Assembly: GCA_030726725.1 (NCBI GenBank) | Contig: JANRDC010000030.1 | Coordinates: 1-52,409, forward strand | Length of the DNA stretch: 52,409 bases | DNA from: Flavobacteriaceae bacterium | GTDB taxonomy: Bacteria > Bacteroidota > Bacteroidia > Flavobacteriales > Flavobacteriaceae | Reading direction: 5' to 3' | Shown: positions 25,998-33,696 of the stretch, piece after piece | Layout of the letters: every line of letters begins with the position of its first letter | Position numbering within the stretch: the stretch's first letter is position 1 | Position numbers and translations under genes: made by a program | The notes under the pieces: model-generated | Databases searched by the model: none | What the model was told of the DNA's origin: nothing | The model's input: the letters and a program-made list of their open reading frames with translations, nothing else

Positions 25998-26837
25998 ATG
26001 CAATTCAAAAACAGAAAGATGGTCATCGCTACCATGCACGGCAAAGAAGCCGTCATTGCACCACCGTTCATCAAACATTTTCAAGTACACCCCACACTAC
26101 CAAAAGACTGGAATTCAGATTTGCTAGGGACATTTAGTGGAGAAATCCCCAGAGTTGTCAGCCCCTTAGAGGCACTTCGGGTCAAGTGTGAACAAGCGAT
26201 GAAAAACACGGACACCGATTTAGCTGTGGCCAGTGAGGGCTCATTTGGCCCACACCCAAGCATACCATTTATTCCAATAAACACAGAGATGTTGATGTTT
26301 ATGGACCTAAAAAACAAACTTGAGATAACAGCTACAGTGCACTCGTTGGAAACCAATTTCAACAGCCAAATGATTGAAGATCTAGAAGCGCTGGAGCTGT
26401 TTGTCAGGCAAACACAATTCCCAGCACACGCACTGATCTTGAAAAGACCACATGGGGATAAACCTGTGTTTCTCAAAGGGATTACCCAAGAGGATCAATT
26501 AAAGAAATACGCTCAAATACTGATCAATCAGGAAGGATCTGCCTGGGTGGAAACCGACATGAGGGCGATGATGAATCCTACACGAATGAAAACAATCGGC
26601 CAATGCGCTGAAAAACTAGTGACCCATATACTCATGAAATGCCCTCAATGCAAGCTGCCTGGATTTTCACCAGACAAGCCCATACATGGGCTGCCTTGTG
26701 CGCAGTGCGGACAACCCACCAGTTCTGCGATCGGCTGGCTTCATCGTTGTGCTGGTTGCGGATACCAACAATTGGAACACAATAAAGGGGGAAAACTTTT
26801 AGAAGATCCAGGGTTTTGCACTTATTGCAATCCATAA
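25998..26837 (+). CDS. DUF6671 protein with zinc-ribbon C-terminus
   Basis: A 279-residue protein matching the DUF6671 family. The N-terminal two thirds carry MVIATMHGKE, DTDLAVASEGSFGPHP and ALILKRPHG, family-type motifs with acidic and histidine residues. The last 70 residues have four CxxC pairs (CPQC, CAQC, CAGC, CTYC) that should bind two zinc ions. The function of the family is not known to me. Position between a LysR regulator and an SbtA permease suggests a job in bicarbonate uptake or its sensing. Confidence 0.82.
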   Translation: MQFKNRKMVIATMHGKEAVIAPPFIKHFQVHPTLPKDWNSDLLGTFSGEIPRVVSPLEALRVKCEQAMKNTDTDLAVASEGSFGPHPSIPFIPINTEMLMFMDLKNKLEITATVHSLETNFNSQMIEDLEALELFVRQTQFPAHALILKRPHGDKPVFLKGITQEDQLKKYAQILINQEGSAWVETDMRAMMNPTRMKTIGQCAEKLVTHILMKCPQCKLPGFSPDKPIHGLPCAQCGQPTSSAIGWLHRCAGCGYQQLEHNKGGKLLEDPGFCTYCNP

Positions 26838-26910
26838 ACATTTGTTATATAATATATAATAAACATATATAAAAATAAATTAATCTGATGTTACAACTTT
26901 GCCTCCAAAA

Positions 26911-27087
26911 ATGAATCCACTTAAAAGATTTTTTATCGCATGCTTGCTAGCCTTATGGCTGGTCGCACTCCTTTGGCTAGAAATAGATCTTTTTGCTGAG
27001 GCTTTTTGTGCCAGCTTTATCATCATGGCTGCTTTGTGGATACGCGAGAGAAACCTAAACCAACCCCATGAACAAACAAAAAATTAA
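26911..27087 (+). CDS. Small membrane protein in the SbtA cluster
   Basis: A 58-residue protein with two hydrophobic segments, about 6-24 and 27-46, separated by an acidic turn (EIDLFAE), and a polar basic C-terminus. I do not recognise it. The ATG at 26911 is preferred over the TTG at 26899. Its end overlaps the next gene by 20 bases, which supports a real, coupled reading frame. It may be an accessory subunit of the bicarbonate permease. Confidence 0.6.
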   Translation: MNPLKRFFIACLLALWLVALLWLEIDLFAEAFCASFIIMAALWIRERNLNQPHEQTKN

Positions 27088-27364
27088 CGACAAAGATTTG
27101 GACCTTTCACTGTTGGAAGGAATTTTTGAAAAAAAGGAATTAAATGAACTACTCGGTCAATGGATTGCGCGACAGATCAATCAGTGCAAGATAGATCGTT
27201 GGGCGGCATGGGAAAGGAATCATCAAGTGGATACTACCGCATTTGACCTACAAATCGAAAAACTAAGGGAACAGCGCGCAATTATTGAAACGTACTTAAG
27301 CGGTATCGAGCCGACAAACAACAACAAGATTGCCGCGCAAATCAATGTTCAACTTAAGGCTTAA
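27068..27364 (+). CDS. Unknown 98-residue helical protein in the SbtA cluster
   Basis: A soluble, strongly charged, helix-rich protein with no signal peptide. The middle holds a Trp-rich stretch (IDRWAAWERNH) and a coiled-coil-like run (LQIEKLREQRAIIETYL). It is not a PII-like SbtB, the usual soluble partner of SbtA in cyanobacteria, since it lacks that fold's pattern. It overlaps the gene before by 20 bases and ends six bases before the SbtA start, so it belongs to the same operon. Confidence 0.65.
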   Translation: MNKQKINDKDLDLSLLEGIFEKKELNELLGQWIARQINQCKIDRWAAWERNHQVDTTAFDLQIEKLREQRAIIETYLSGIEPTNNNKIAAQINVQLKA

Positions 27365-27369
27365 TCGAT

Positions 27370-28335
27370 TTGGAATGGAATTTATTGGCTGATAACTTCA
27401 GCAACCCAGCTTTGCTTTTTTTTATCTTAGGCTTGTTGGCCGTTCAATTAAAAAGCGACCTGTCCATCCCGGAACACTCCTCAAAATTCATCACCCTATA
27501 CCTGTTGTTTTCTATTGGTTTTAGGGGAGGACAAGAACTGGCCCACAGCGCTATGGACGCTGAAATGATCGGGACTTTGGTGGCGGGAATATTGGCCTCA
27601 GCACTAGTGCCGCTCTACACGTTTTACCTGCTGAAAAGAAAATTAGGCATAGAAAATGCGGGAGCTATTGCGGCCTCCTATGGATCTGTCAGCGCGGTTA
27701 CCTTTATCACGGCAGTTGCGTTTTTAGAGACACATCAAATTCATTTTGGCGGGCACATGGTGGCCGTAATGGCCTCTATGGAAGCCCCCGCCATTGTAAC
27801 GGGAATGCTTTTGATTTCATTACATCGCGAAAAACAAGCCCATGAAATACCCATCGTGCAAACAGTCAAACACGCCTTTACCAACGGCAGTGTATTTTTG
27901 ATTCTGGGGAGCTTGCTCATCGGGTATTTAACCAGTGATGCCCAAGCTGAAGGTATCAAACCATTTACCACGGATTTATTTAAGGGATTCTTGGCGATAT
28001 TTCTTTTGGACATGGGGATTACCAGCGGAAAAAAATTGAAATCCTTCTGGAAACACGGTTGGTTTACGGTGGTATTTGCCATTGGAATTCCACTGATTAA
28101 CGGATCGCTTATGGCCTTTGTCAGTGATTTTTTTATGGCTACTGAAGGGAATCGATTGTTGTTATCCGTCCTAGCCGCAAGCGCCTCATACATCGCTGTG
28201 CCCGCTGCCATGCGTCTGGCTGCGCCTAAAGCTAACCCAGGAATCTATATTCCCATGGCCTTGGCAGTAACCTTTCCGATGAACATTATCTTTGGAATAC
28301 CCTGGTATCTCTACTTGATTCACCTAACCATGTGA
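27370..28335 (+). CDS. sbtA: SbtA-type sodium-dependent bicarbonate permease
   Basis: A 321-residue inner-membrane protein with about ten hydrophobic segments in two inverted halves. Family features are SNPALLFFILGLLAVQLKSDLSIP at the start, then SIGFRGGQELA, AASYGSVSAVTF, VAVMASMEAPAIV and the second-half ASASYIAVPAAMRLA. SbtA imports bicarbonate with sodium. In this frame the only usable start is a TTG at 27370, and the N-terminus then matches the family well. In a heterotroph the bicarbonate would feed anaplerotic carboxylases; that is inference. Confidence 0.9.
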   Translation: MEWNLLADNFSNPALLFFILGLLAVQLKSDLSIPEHSSKFITLYLLFSIGFRGGQELAHSAMDAEMIGTLVAGILASALVPLYTFYLLKRKLGIENAGAIAASYGSVSAVTFITAVAFLETHQIHFGGHMVAVMASMEAPAIVTGMLLISLHREKQAHEIPIVQTVKHAFTNGSVFLILGSLLIGYLTSDAQAEGIKPFTTDLFKGFLAIFLLDMGITSGKKLKSFWKHGWFTVVFAIGIPLINGSLMAFVSDFFMATEGNRLLLSVLAASASYIAVPAAMRLAAPKANPGIYIPMALAVTFPMNIIFGIPWYLYLIHLTM

Positions 28336-28338
28336 TGA

Positions 28339-29301
28339 TTAGGTATAGCTGGCTCTTTTAAGCTTGTCGTTCAATGCGGAGCCCAAACCGTGCTCAGCGA
28401 ACCAAGTGGTGACTATCAAATCAAAATTTTGTTCATCCAGCTGGTCCAATGCTCGATAAAAATGGTGAGCTACAGCCTCAAGCGAGGGATCATCTGACCA
28501 ATAAAAAACCTCGGCGGGGATTGATTCAAAGACGGGCATCGGCTTTTGGGCAACTACAGCGACACGGCCATACTTTTCGGAAAGTTGACGCACCTCATCC
28601 CATCGATCAACCACCAAAAGAGGTGTTTTGGGAGCGTAATGTTTGGGGTACATCCCAGGAGCCAACACCTCCTTATGGGTCCCTGGCCTAAACAATATAT
28701 CTGGACAGACCTCCTTAAGCTGGTCTAAGGTGATGGACCCTAAGCGAAATACCTCGGGAATCCCCTCAGGAGTAAAGCCCACAATGGTAGACTCTATACC
28801 CAAACTGCAATCGCCTCCATCCAACACCAAGGGGACTTGGTCGCCTAAATTGCGGACGACATGAGCTGCAGAGGTTGGACTCAAGGTGCCAAAAAGGTTG
28901 GCACTTGGAGCAACAATTGGATTGGGGTAGGCCTCGAGCAATGCCAGAGCCACTGGATGGTTGGGTACCCGAACAGCAAAAGTGGATTTGCCTGCGGTAA
29001 TCTGATCGGGTATATGTGTTTTTTTGGGTAAAACCAAAGTCAGCGGCCCTGGCCAAAACATCTGGGCCAATGCTTCCGCTTGGGGATAAAAAATCAATGC
29101 GTGAGACTGAGCATGCGCCATGGAAGCCACATGGAGAATCAAAGGATTAAAGCTGGGGCGTTTTTTTACGCGATAAACCTCAGCAACGCCCTGGGGATTT
29201 AAGGCGTCAGCTGCCAGCCCGTAAACGGTTTCCGTAGGCATACCAATCACTCTTCCAGAGCGAAGCAGGTCACAAGCTGATTGAATATCACTAGAAATCA
29301 C
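28339..29301 (-). CDS. tsaC: Threonylcarbamoyl-AMP synthase
   Basis: A 320-residue Sua5/YrdC enzyme that makes threonylcarbamoyl-AMP for the t6A modification of tRNAs reading ANN codons. The N-terminal YrdC domain has GMPTETVYGLAADA and VKKRPSFNPLILHV. The catalytic core continues to IESTIVGF. After the linker APGMYPKHYAPKTPL comes the C-terminal Sua5 domain ending GLGSALNDKLKRA. I choose the GTG at 29301 over the TTG at 29337 because a complete promoter ends four bases before it. The gene is convergent with sbtA. Confidence 0.93.
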   Translation of the reverse strand: MISSDIQSACDLLRSGRVIGMPTETVYGLAADALNPQGVAEVYRVKKRPSFNPLILHVASMAHAQSHALIFYPQAEALAQMFWPGPLTLVLPKKTHIPDQITAGKSTFAVRVPNHPVALALLEAYPNPIVAPSANLFGTLSPTSAAHVVRNLGDQVPLVLDGGDCSLGIESTIVGFTPEGIPEVFRLGSITLDQLKEVCPDILFRPGTHKEVLAPGMYPKHYAPKTPLLVVDRWDEVRQLSEKYGRVAVVAQKPMPVFESIPAEVFYWSDDPSLEAVAHHFYRALDQLDEQNFDLIVTTWFAEHGLGSALNDKLKRASYT

Positions 29302-29305
29302 CCGG

Positions 29306-29337
29306 CAAATGTACCCTGGACTGAGGGTAAAAACCAA
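29306..29337 (-). promoter_or_regulatory. Complete Bacteroidota promoter for tsaC/sua5
   Basis: On the minus strand: TTG (29337-29335), 21 bases, then TACATTTG (29313-29306), an exact match to TTG-N17-23-TAnnTTTG. It ends four bases before the GTG at 29301. The message would start at or next to that GTG, which both explains the missing ribosome binding site and excludes the TTG at 29337, which is part of the -33 element. Confidence 0.7.
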
Positions 29338-29404
29338 GAATGGGCCTATTATTTTTTATGCAATTGATAAATGTATTAAATGAAAATAACCCGTCATCGG
29401 GAGG

Positions 29405-29412
29405 TAACTTTG
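29405..29412 (+). promoter_or_regulatory. -7 promoter element of the prohibitin-like gene
   Basis: TAACTTTG matches TAnnTTTG and lies 19 bases before the ATG at 29432. No TTG is present at the proper distance upstream. A small CCCG-tcat-CGGG hairpin (29390-29401) sits just ahead. Confidence 0.45.
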
Positions 29413-29431
29413 AAAATAAAATTTTAGACCT

Positions 29432-30202
29432 ATGAAACAGATTGCTTTTTTATTATCGATGTGCTTTATGGCTAGTTGTGCAGTAATCAGACCTGGAGAG
29501 GCCGGTGTAAAACAACGCTTTGGTCATTTTTCAGAAGAGGTAAAAACCGAAGGACTGGTGTTTTTCAACCCGATTACTTCAAAATTGGTCAAAGCATCTG
29601 TACAAACCAACAATATTGAATTGTTTCTAAACTTACCCAGCAAAGAAGGTTTAAGCGTAGATTCTGAAATCTCCATCCTTTACCGACTAGAAACCGCCAA
29701 AGTTCCGCAGGTGCTTCAAGAAATCGGCAAAGACTACAAGTCGATCATCACCAGCGTCTTCAGATCAGCCTCGGCTGACGTATGCGCCCAGTTTTTTGCC
29801 AAAGATATGCACTCTGGAAAACGGGCTGATATCGAGTACTCCATCAAAGGAAAAATGGAGGAAACACTGGCCAACCAGGGTATTATCATCGAGGCCGTAC
29901 TGCTCAAAAGCATACAATTGCCCAGAGGTTTATCCTCTTCTATCGAGCAGAAACTCCAGGCAGAACAAGACGCGATGCGTATGGTATTTCTGTTAGACCA
30001 ATCCAAATTAGAGGCGGAACGCAAAATCATCGAAGCTACCGGTGAGCGCGATGCCCAAAAGATATTGGCCGAAGGCCTCACTGATGAAATCATCAAAATC
30101 CGAAGCATTGAAGCTTTTATCGAGCTTTCAAAATCCAACAATGCCAAGGTGATCATCAGTGATGGACAGGCCCCCTATCTCATCAATGGGGTAAAAGAAT
30201 AA
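29432..30202 (+). CDS. Prohibitin-like SPFH/Band 7 lipoprotein
   Basis: A 256-residue protein with the lipobox MASC (Cys16), so it is anchored by lipid rather than by the usual N-terminal membrane helix. The SPFH domain covers about 18-190 (RPGEAGVKQRFGHF, then SVDSEISILYRLE, then VLLKSIQLPRGLSSSIEQKLQAEQ in pieces), followed by the Glu/Ala-rich coiled coil (LEAERKIIEATGERDAQKI). SPFH proteins form large membrane rings that organise proteases and lipids. A strong terminator follows 39 bases after the stop, so the gene is probably monocistronic. Confidence 0.88.
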   Translation: MKQIAFLLSMCFMASCAVIRPGEAGVKQRFGHFSEEVKTEGLVFFNPITSKLVKASVQTNNIELFLNLPSKEGLSVDSEISILYRLETAKVPQVLQEIGKDYKSIITSVFRSASADVCAQFFAKDMHSGKRADIEYSIKGKMEETLANQGIIIEAVLLKSIQLPRGLSSSIEQKLQAEQDAMRMVFLLDQSKLEAERKIIEATGERDAQKILAEGLTDEIIKIRSIEAFIELSKSNNAKVIISDGQAPYLINGVKE

Positions 30203-30241
30203 GGGGTGACCTTATTGTTTGTTTGTTAGTTAAGTTGTGTT

Positions 30242-30268
30242 AAAGCACCCCTAGTGGGTGCTTTTTCC
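30242..30268 (+). terminator. Intrinsic terminator of the prohibitin-like gene
   Basis: AAAGCACCC (30242-30250), five bases, GGGTGCTTT (30256-30264) and a run of T: a perfect 9-bp stem plus T-tract. It lies between two convergent genes and could serve both strands. Confidence 0.9.
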
Positions 30269-30287
30269 TTTGCGCTAAGGCACAGGC

Positions 30288-31013
30288 TTATTGGTTGGCC
30301 GCCCTTGTTTGAACCAGCAACTGTAAACGTTCTTGGTGCGGAAATCGCTCAATGGCGTACCTCACCGTTGTTCTGGGCAAATGGGGCCCCCATTGCTCGA
30401 GAAAGCTGCGCAACACATGGACATTTCTTTTGCCCACCTCGCGCAACATCCAGCCACAAGCTTTGTGCATCAGCGATTCAGGATCATCTTTCAGGGTGAT
30501 ACAAAAAGACAATATTTCTTCAAATCGGTCTTTCTTGATCAGGTGTAAACACGCGACTACCGCAATGCGTCTGGTCCACAAATGATCGCTTTTCACCCAG
30601 GAGTACAGGACTTCTGTCCCGTTCTGGGCGCAGTATTGACCAGGGATGATGTGCGCGCTTAAATCGACAAGATCCCAGTTGTTGATCCGACTGAACTGGG
30701 TCAGGTAAAATTGATAGATCTCTTCTTGAGCGGCTACTGTCTTGGCTTTCTGATACTGAGTCACCAGAATCAACACACCGACCATACGCACTTCGTGTAC
30801 TGGGTGGTCCATCAATACCTGAACTTCATCTAAAGACAAGGCCAGGGACTGTTGGGCAATAAGACGCGCCTGTGGATTGCGCACCCCCCAAAATATATCT
30901 CCCTCCCCGTATTGGCCAGGTCCAGTTTTAAAAAATCTTTGGGCTACTGCTGCATAATTCGGAGAAGCGATTGCTTTGATCGCTTGAATGACCTCTTGGG
31001 CAGATTGATTCAT
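30288..31013 (-). CDS. AlkD-like DNA alkylation repair glycosylase
   Basis: A 241-residue all-helical HEAT-like repeat protein of the AlkC/AlkD family, which removes 3- and 7-alkylpurines. Family features are FFKTGPGQYGEGDIFWGV at the N-terminus, then HPVHEVRMVGVLILV, NNWDLVDLSAH, and WTRRIAVVA. NNWDLVD carries the Trp and Asp positions used for catalysis in AlkD. I start at the ATG at 31013; the longer frame to 31049 adds 12 residues. It is the third alkylation-repair gene in the window, apart from the ogt/alkB pair. Confidence 0.9.
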   Translation of the reverse strand: MNQSAQEVIQAIKAIASPNYAAVAQRFFKTGPGQYGEGDIFWGVRNPQARLIAQQSLALSLDEVQVLMDHPVHEVRMVGVLILVTQYQKAKTVAAQEEIYQFYLTQFSRINNWDLVDLSAHIIPGQYCAQNGTEVLYSWVKSDHLWTRRIAVVACLHLIKKDRFEEILSFCITLKDDPESLMHKACGWMLREVGKRNVHVLRSFLEQWGPHLPRTTVRYAIERFPHQERLQLLVQTRAANQ

Positions 31014-31151
31014 CGGAATTTCTTTACTGATGATGGGCAGGTGGGCCATTTTGCGGCGTTTTGCATATCATTCCATTTATTTGCCACTAATTTAGCAGAA
31101 AAAGCAACCATTTGCTGTCAAATGACGTCTATAGTGTTGTAGCCAAACTTC

Positions 31152-31715
31152 ATGAGCCAAAATCAAACCAAAAAATCCATGGACGCTCTAGTCCTAGAGG
31201 CCCAGCAAAATAAGCGGACCGCGCAAGCGGAAATCTTTGAGCGACTGGGTGGGAAGATGTTGGGTGTGTGTCGCAACTACATCAAGGACTGGCAACAAGC
31301 CGAAGAGGTCATGTTGGACGGATTTTTTAAAGCCTTGACCAAAATTGATCAATTGAAACACGAGGGGGCGTTTGAAGGTTGGTTGCGCCAAATCATGATT
31401 CGGGAATGTTTAAGTTGGTTGAGACGCAGCAAAGAACTCACTGCCGACCTGAACATCGAAACGTTATATACGCTGGGCATTCCTGCTGAAGTGGAGTCGG
31501 TTTGGACAGAACAAACCCTGGCTCAGTGGATTGACGAACTGACACCAGGGTGTAAAGTGGTCTTCCTTTTATATGAGGTAGAGGGTTATAAACATCACGA
31601 AATTGCGGACCTGCTTCAGATTTCAGAAGGCGCCTCAAAATCACAACTCAGCAAAGCGCGCAGGGCTTTGCAAACACTGTATCGAGAATCAAAACAAGAA
31701 AACTATGCCACATAA
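31152..31715 (+). CDS. ECF-type RNA polymerase sigma factor
   Basis: A 187-residue sigma-70 family protein of the extracytoplasmic-function type. Region 2 is seen in MLGVCRNYIKDWQQAEEVMLDGFFKAL and GAFEGWLRQIMIRECLSWLRR, and region 4 in LTPGCKVVFLLYEVEGYKHHEIADLLQISEGASKSQLSKARRAL, each split here. It overlaps the next gene by 11 bases. It most likely controls its own operon (anti-sigma and coiled-coil barrel) in response to an envelope signal. Confidence 0.92.
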   Translation: MSQNQTKKSMDALVLEAQQNKRTAQAEIFERLGGKMLGVCRNYIKDWQQAEEVMLDGFFKALTKIDQLKHEGAFEGWLRQIMIRECLSWLRRSKELTADLNIETLYTLGIPAEVESVWTEQTLAQWIDELTPGCKVVFLLYEVEGYKHHEIADLLQISEGASKSQLSKARRALQTLYRESKQENYAT

Positions 31716-32421
31716 AGAAACAGATCCAGCCAAGGATTTTACAGGCTTGAGTGAGTTGCGCACTGCGCTGGGTGAGCGCAGCGCATCCCCTTCAGGGGAT
31801 GCCTGGGCGCGCCTATCGGCGCGCCTCGACCAGGCCCAAAAGCCGAAGCGAAGGAAAGGGTTGACCATCCCGTTATGGGCCTGGAGCGCTGCTGCAGCCT
31901 TGATTATCGGTGTGATTTTTTGGCCGAAATCAGTAGTGACGTCCAAAATCGCTGAACCAGTGATGGAACCATTGCCCCAGGTTAATCAAACAGAGCAACC
32001 TATGCCCACTGTTTCATCAGATATACCCCAGCTTAAAGAAGCTACACCGCCAGCACCCAACAAATCTCCAGTCGATAAACAGAGACCCAATTTTGTGCCC
32101 AATAGCAGCAATAACGCGCCCTTAGGTGAGCTGATGGCCTGGCAAGAGGGGGCAGAAGAAGTGGTGTCCACCCAGCTTGAAGTGGAAATTTACCGCGTAG
32201 ATGCCCAGGCGTTGACCGCAGAAATTGAAGCGGAAATAATGCTGGAGCAAGCACGGGCCAAAAAGGCAGCGATACCGATGGCCACCACTCAGGTAGATCC
32301 CTATGCGCTGTGGTTGGCCGCTGAGCAATCTATAGAAACACCAAAATATTTGCCGGTGATTGATTTGATCAAAACTGGATATAGCTCCATTAAAACCGCA
32401 GTAGCCTTACAGATTAGATAA
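31705..32421 (+). CDS. Probable anti-sigma factor, single-pass membrane protein
   Basis: A 238-residue protein with one membrane segment (about 52-69, IPLWAWSAAAALIIGVIFW). A 50-residue cytoplasmic N-terminus (AWARLSARLDQAQKPKRRKG) can bind the sigma factor, and a long Pro/Gln/Glu-rich periplasmic part follows. The ATG overlaps the sigma-factor stop by 11 bases, the usual sign of a sigma/anti-sigma pair. It has no zinc motif. Its 5' region encodes the SASPSGDAWARLSARL stretch on three strong DNA palindromes (separate entry). Confidence 0.75.
   Translation: MPHKETDPAKDFTGLSELRTALGERSASPSGDAWARLSARLDQAQKPKRRKGLTIPLWAWSAAAALIIGVIFWPKSVVTSKIAEPVMEPLPQVNQTEQPMPTVSSDIPQLKEATPPAPNKSPVDKQRPNFVPNSSNNAPLGELMAWQEGAEEVVSTQLEVEIYRVDAQALTAEIEAEIMLEQARAKKAAIPMATTQVDPYALWLAAEQSIETPKYLPVIDLIKTGYSSIKTAVALQIR
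31763..31835. repeat. Cluster of three perfect palindromes in the anti-sigma gene
   Basis: Within 63 bases: CTGCGCT-gggtg-AGCGCAG (31763-31781), GCATCCCC-ttca-GGGGATGC (31783-31802) and GGCGCGCC-tatc-GGCGCGCC (31806-31825). An outer pair GCCTGG/CCAGGC (31801-31806 and 31830-31835) encloses the last. Composition is far above the surrounding DNA in G and C. It lies in frame near the 5' end of the coding sequence. Confidence 0.8.
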
Positions 32422-32441
32422 AACCTTAAACAACAATACAG

Positions 32442-33626
32442 ATGAAAAATAAAATTTGGATGGCCTTAACAGCCGCATTGCTCAGTTTGAGTGCAGTAAA
32501 TGCTCAAGAAAAACAAGAGATAACAGACTACGCTCAGGCCTATAACGCCATTGAACTCGAAGAAAAAGCAGCGCTTAAATCAGCCCTGATCGCCATCAAT
32601 GAGCGATTGGAAAAAAAACTGATCTCGGACGAGCAAGCTCGACTTGAGAAAGAGCGACTGGCTGCTTTTCACGCCAAAAACATAGAACTGCGCTGGGCCA
32701 TTTTAGACAACCAAAAAGCCCTTGAAGACCACAGTGCTGCATTGGCTGAAAACAAAGAAGTCGCCTACGCTGATGCGGTACTCGACCAGAGAAGATTGGA
32801 ATTGGAAAAAGCAGCTGCGCGAACCCAAGAACGCGCTGATTCAATTAAAGCTATTTTTGACCAAGAGCCCCAACATATCGAGCATTTAGACCAACCCATA
32901 GAGCATCGATCTGACCGCTACCAAGGCGATTGGTTTTCCTATAATGGACCCGGTAGAGTGCGTATAGCTTGGAAAGACAGAAATACGGATGAACGGGGAA
33001 ATCAAGGCCAAAACTACGTGTATTACAACAGCAAAAGATATGACGGTGCGGTATTGGCCTTCGGTTTTAACAATGCGGCCAGCGAAGGACAAGACATCAA
33101 TGACTTACCCTTTAAGTTAGGCGGTTCAGGTTTTGTGGAATTCGGTTATCAAGAAACTACCCGACTGATCAGAAACAGCAACTTGATCAACATCAACTAC
33201 GGAGCATCTTTGGTGTGGAACAAACTCAACATCAAAGACAACCAATATTTTGTCAACTATCGGGGACAAGTAGGCCTTGAGCCTTTCCCCTATCCAGTGA
33301 ACAAAGTTAAATTCCGCACGACTCAACTGGTGTTTCCCGTCCACCTGCAACTGGGTGGTGGAAGAGGCCCTGTGCTCGGAGTCGGCGGTTTTGGTGGATT
33401 TACCTTGACACACATGCAAAAAATCAAATACGAACGCCAAGGTGATGACTTAAAAGACAAATTGAAAAATCAGTACAACGTCAACGAATTTGTCTATGGG
33501 GTGAGTGGGTACGTCTCTATGGGCGATGCGGCCCTATACGCCAAACTCTACTTATCTCCCTTGTTCAAAAACCAAATCGAGGACCTACACACCCTGTCGC
33601 TGGGATTGAAATTTGATTTGGACTAA
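32442..33626 (+). CDS. Outer-membrane protein: coiled coil plus beta-barrel
   Basis: A 394-residue protein with a signal peptide ending AVNAQ. Residues about 30-145 form a long, charged coiled coil (ELEEKAALKSAL, LEKERLAAFHAKNIEL). From about 165 the sequence turns to alternating strands with aromatic ends (GDWFSYNGPGRVRIAW, FVEFGYQETT) and closes with LHTLSLGLKFDLD, a typical last barrel strand. It lies 20 bases after the anti-sigma gene, so the sigma factor probably controls this envelope protein. I do not recognise a named family. Confidence 0.75.
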   Translation: MKNKIWMALTAALLSLSAVNAQEKQEITDYAQAYNAIELEEKAALKSALIAINERLEKKLISDEQARLEKERLAAFHAKNIELRWAILDNQKALEDHSAALAENKEVAYADAVLDQRRLELEKAAARTQERADSIKAIFDQEPQHIEHLDQPIEHRSDRYQGDWFSYNGPGRVRIAWKDRNTDERGNQGQNYVYYNSKRYDGAVLAFGFNNAASEGQDINDLPFKLGGSGFVEFGYQETTRLIRNSNLININYGASLVWNKLNIKDNQYFVNYRGQVGLEPFPYPVNKVKFRTTQLVFPVHLQLGGGRGPVLGVGGFGGFTLTHMQKIKYERQGDDLKDKLKNQYNVNEFVYGVSGYVSMGDAALYAKLYLSPLFKNQIEDLHTLSLGLKFDLD

Positions 33627-33643
33627 ACCTACATGGGTTGTCG

Positions 33644-33684
33644 GAGTTGGTTAATCTGCTTATATTTAAAGCAATAACCAACTC
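33644..33684 (+). terminator. Long nested hairpin between the barrel and desaturase genes
   Basis: GAGTTGGTTA (33644-33653) pairs perfectly with TAACCAACTC (33675-33684), and inside it TGCTT (33657-33661) pairs with AAGCA (33669-33673). No clear T-tract follows (CTTTCCC), so it may end the sigma operon weakly or act in the leader of the desaturase gene, whose ATG is 12 bases later. Confidence 0.5.
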
Positions 33685-33696
33685 TGACCTTTCCCT

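Noticed and set aside
28339-29337. TTG start for tsaC/sua5 at 29337
   Set aside because: That TTG is the -33 promoter element of a well-formed promoter whose -7 element lies inside the extra codons.
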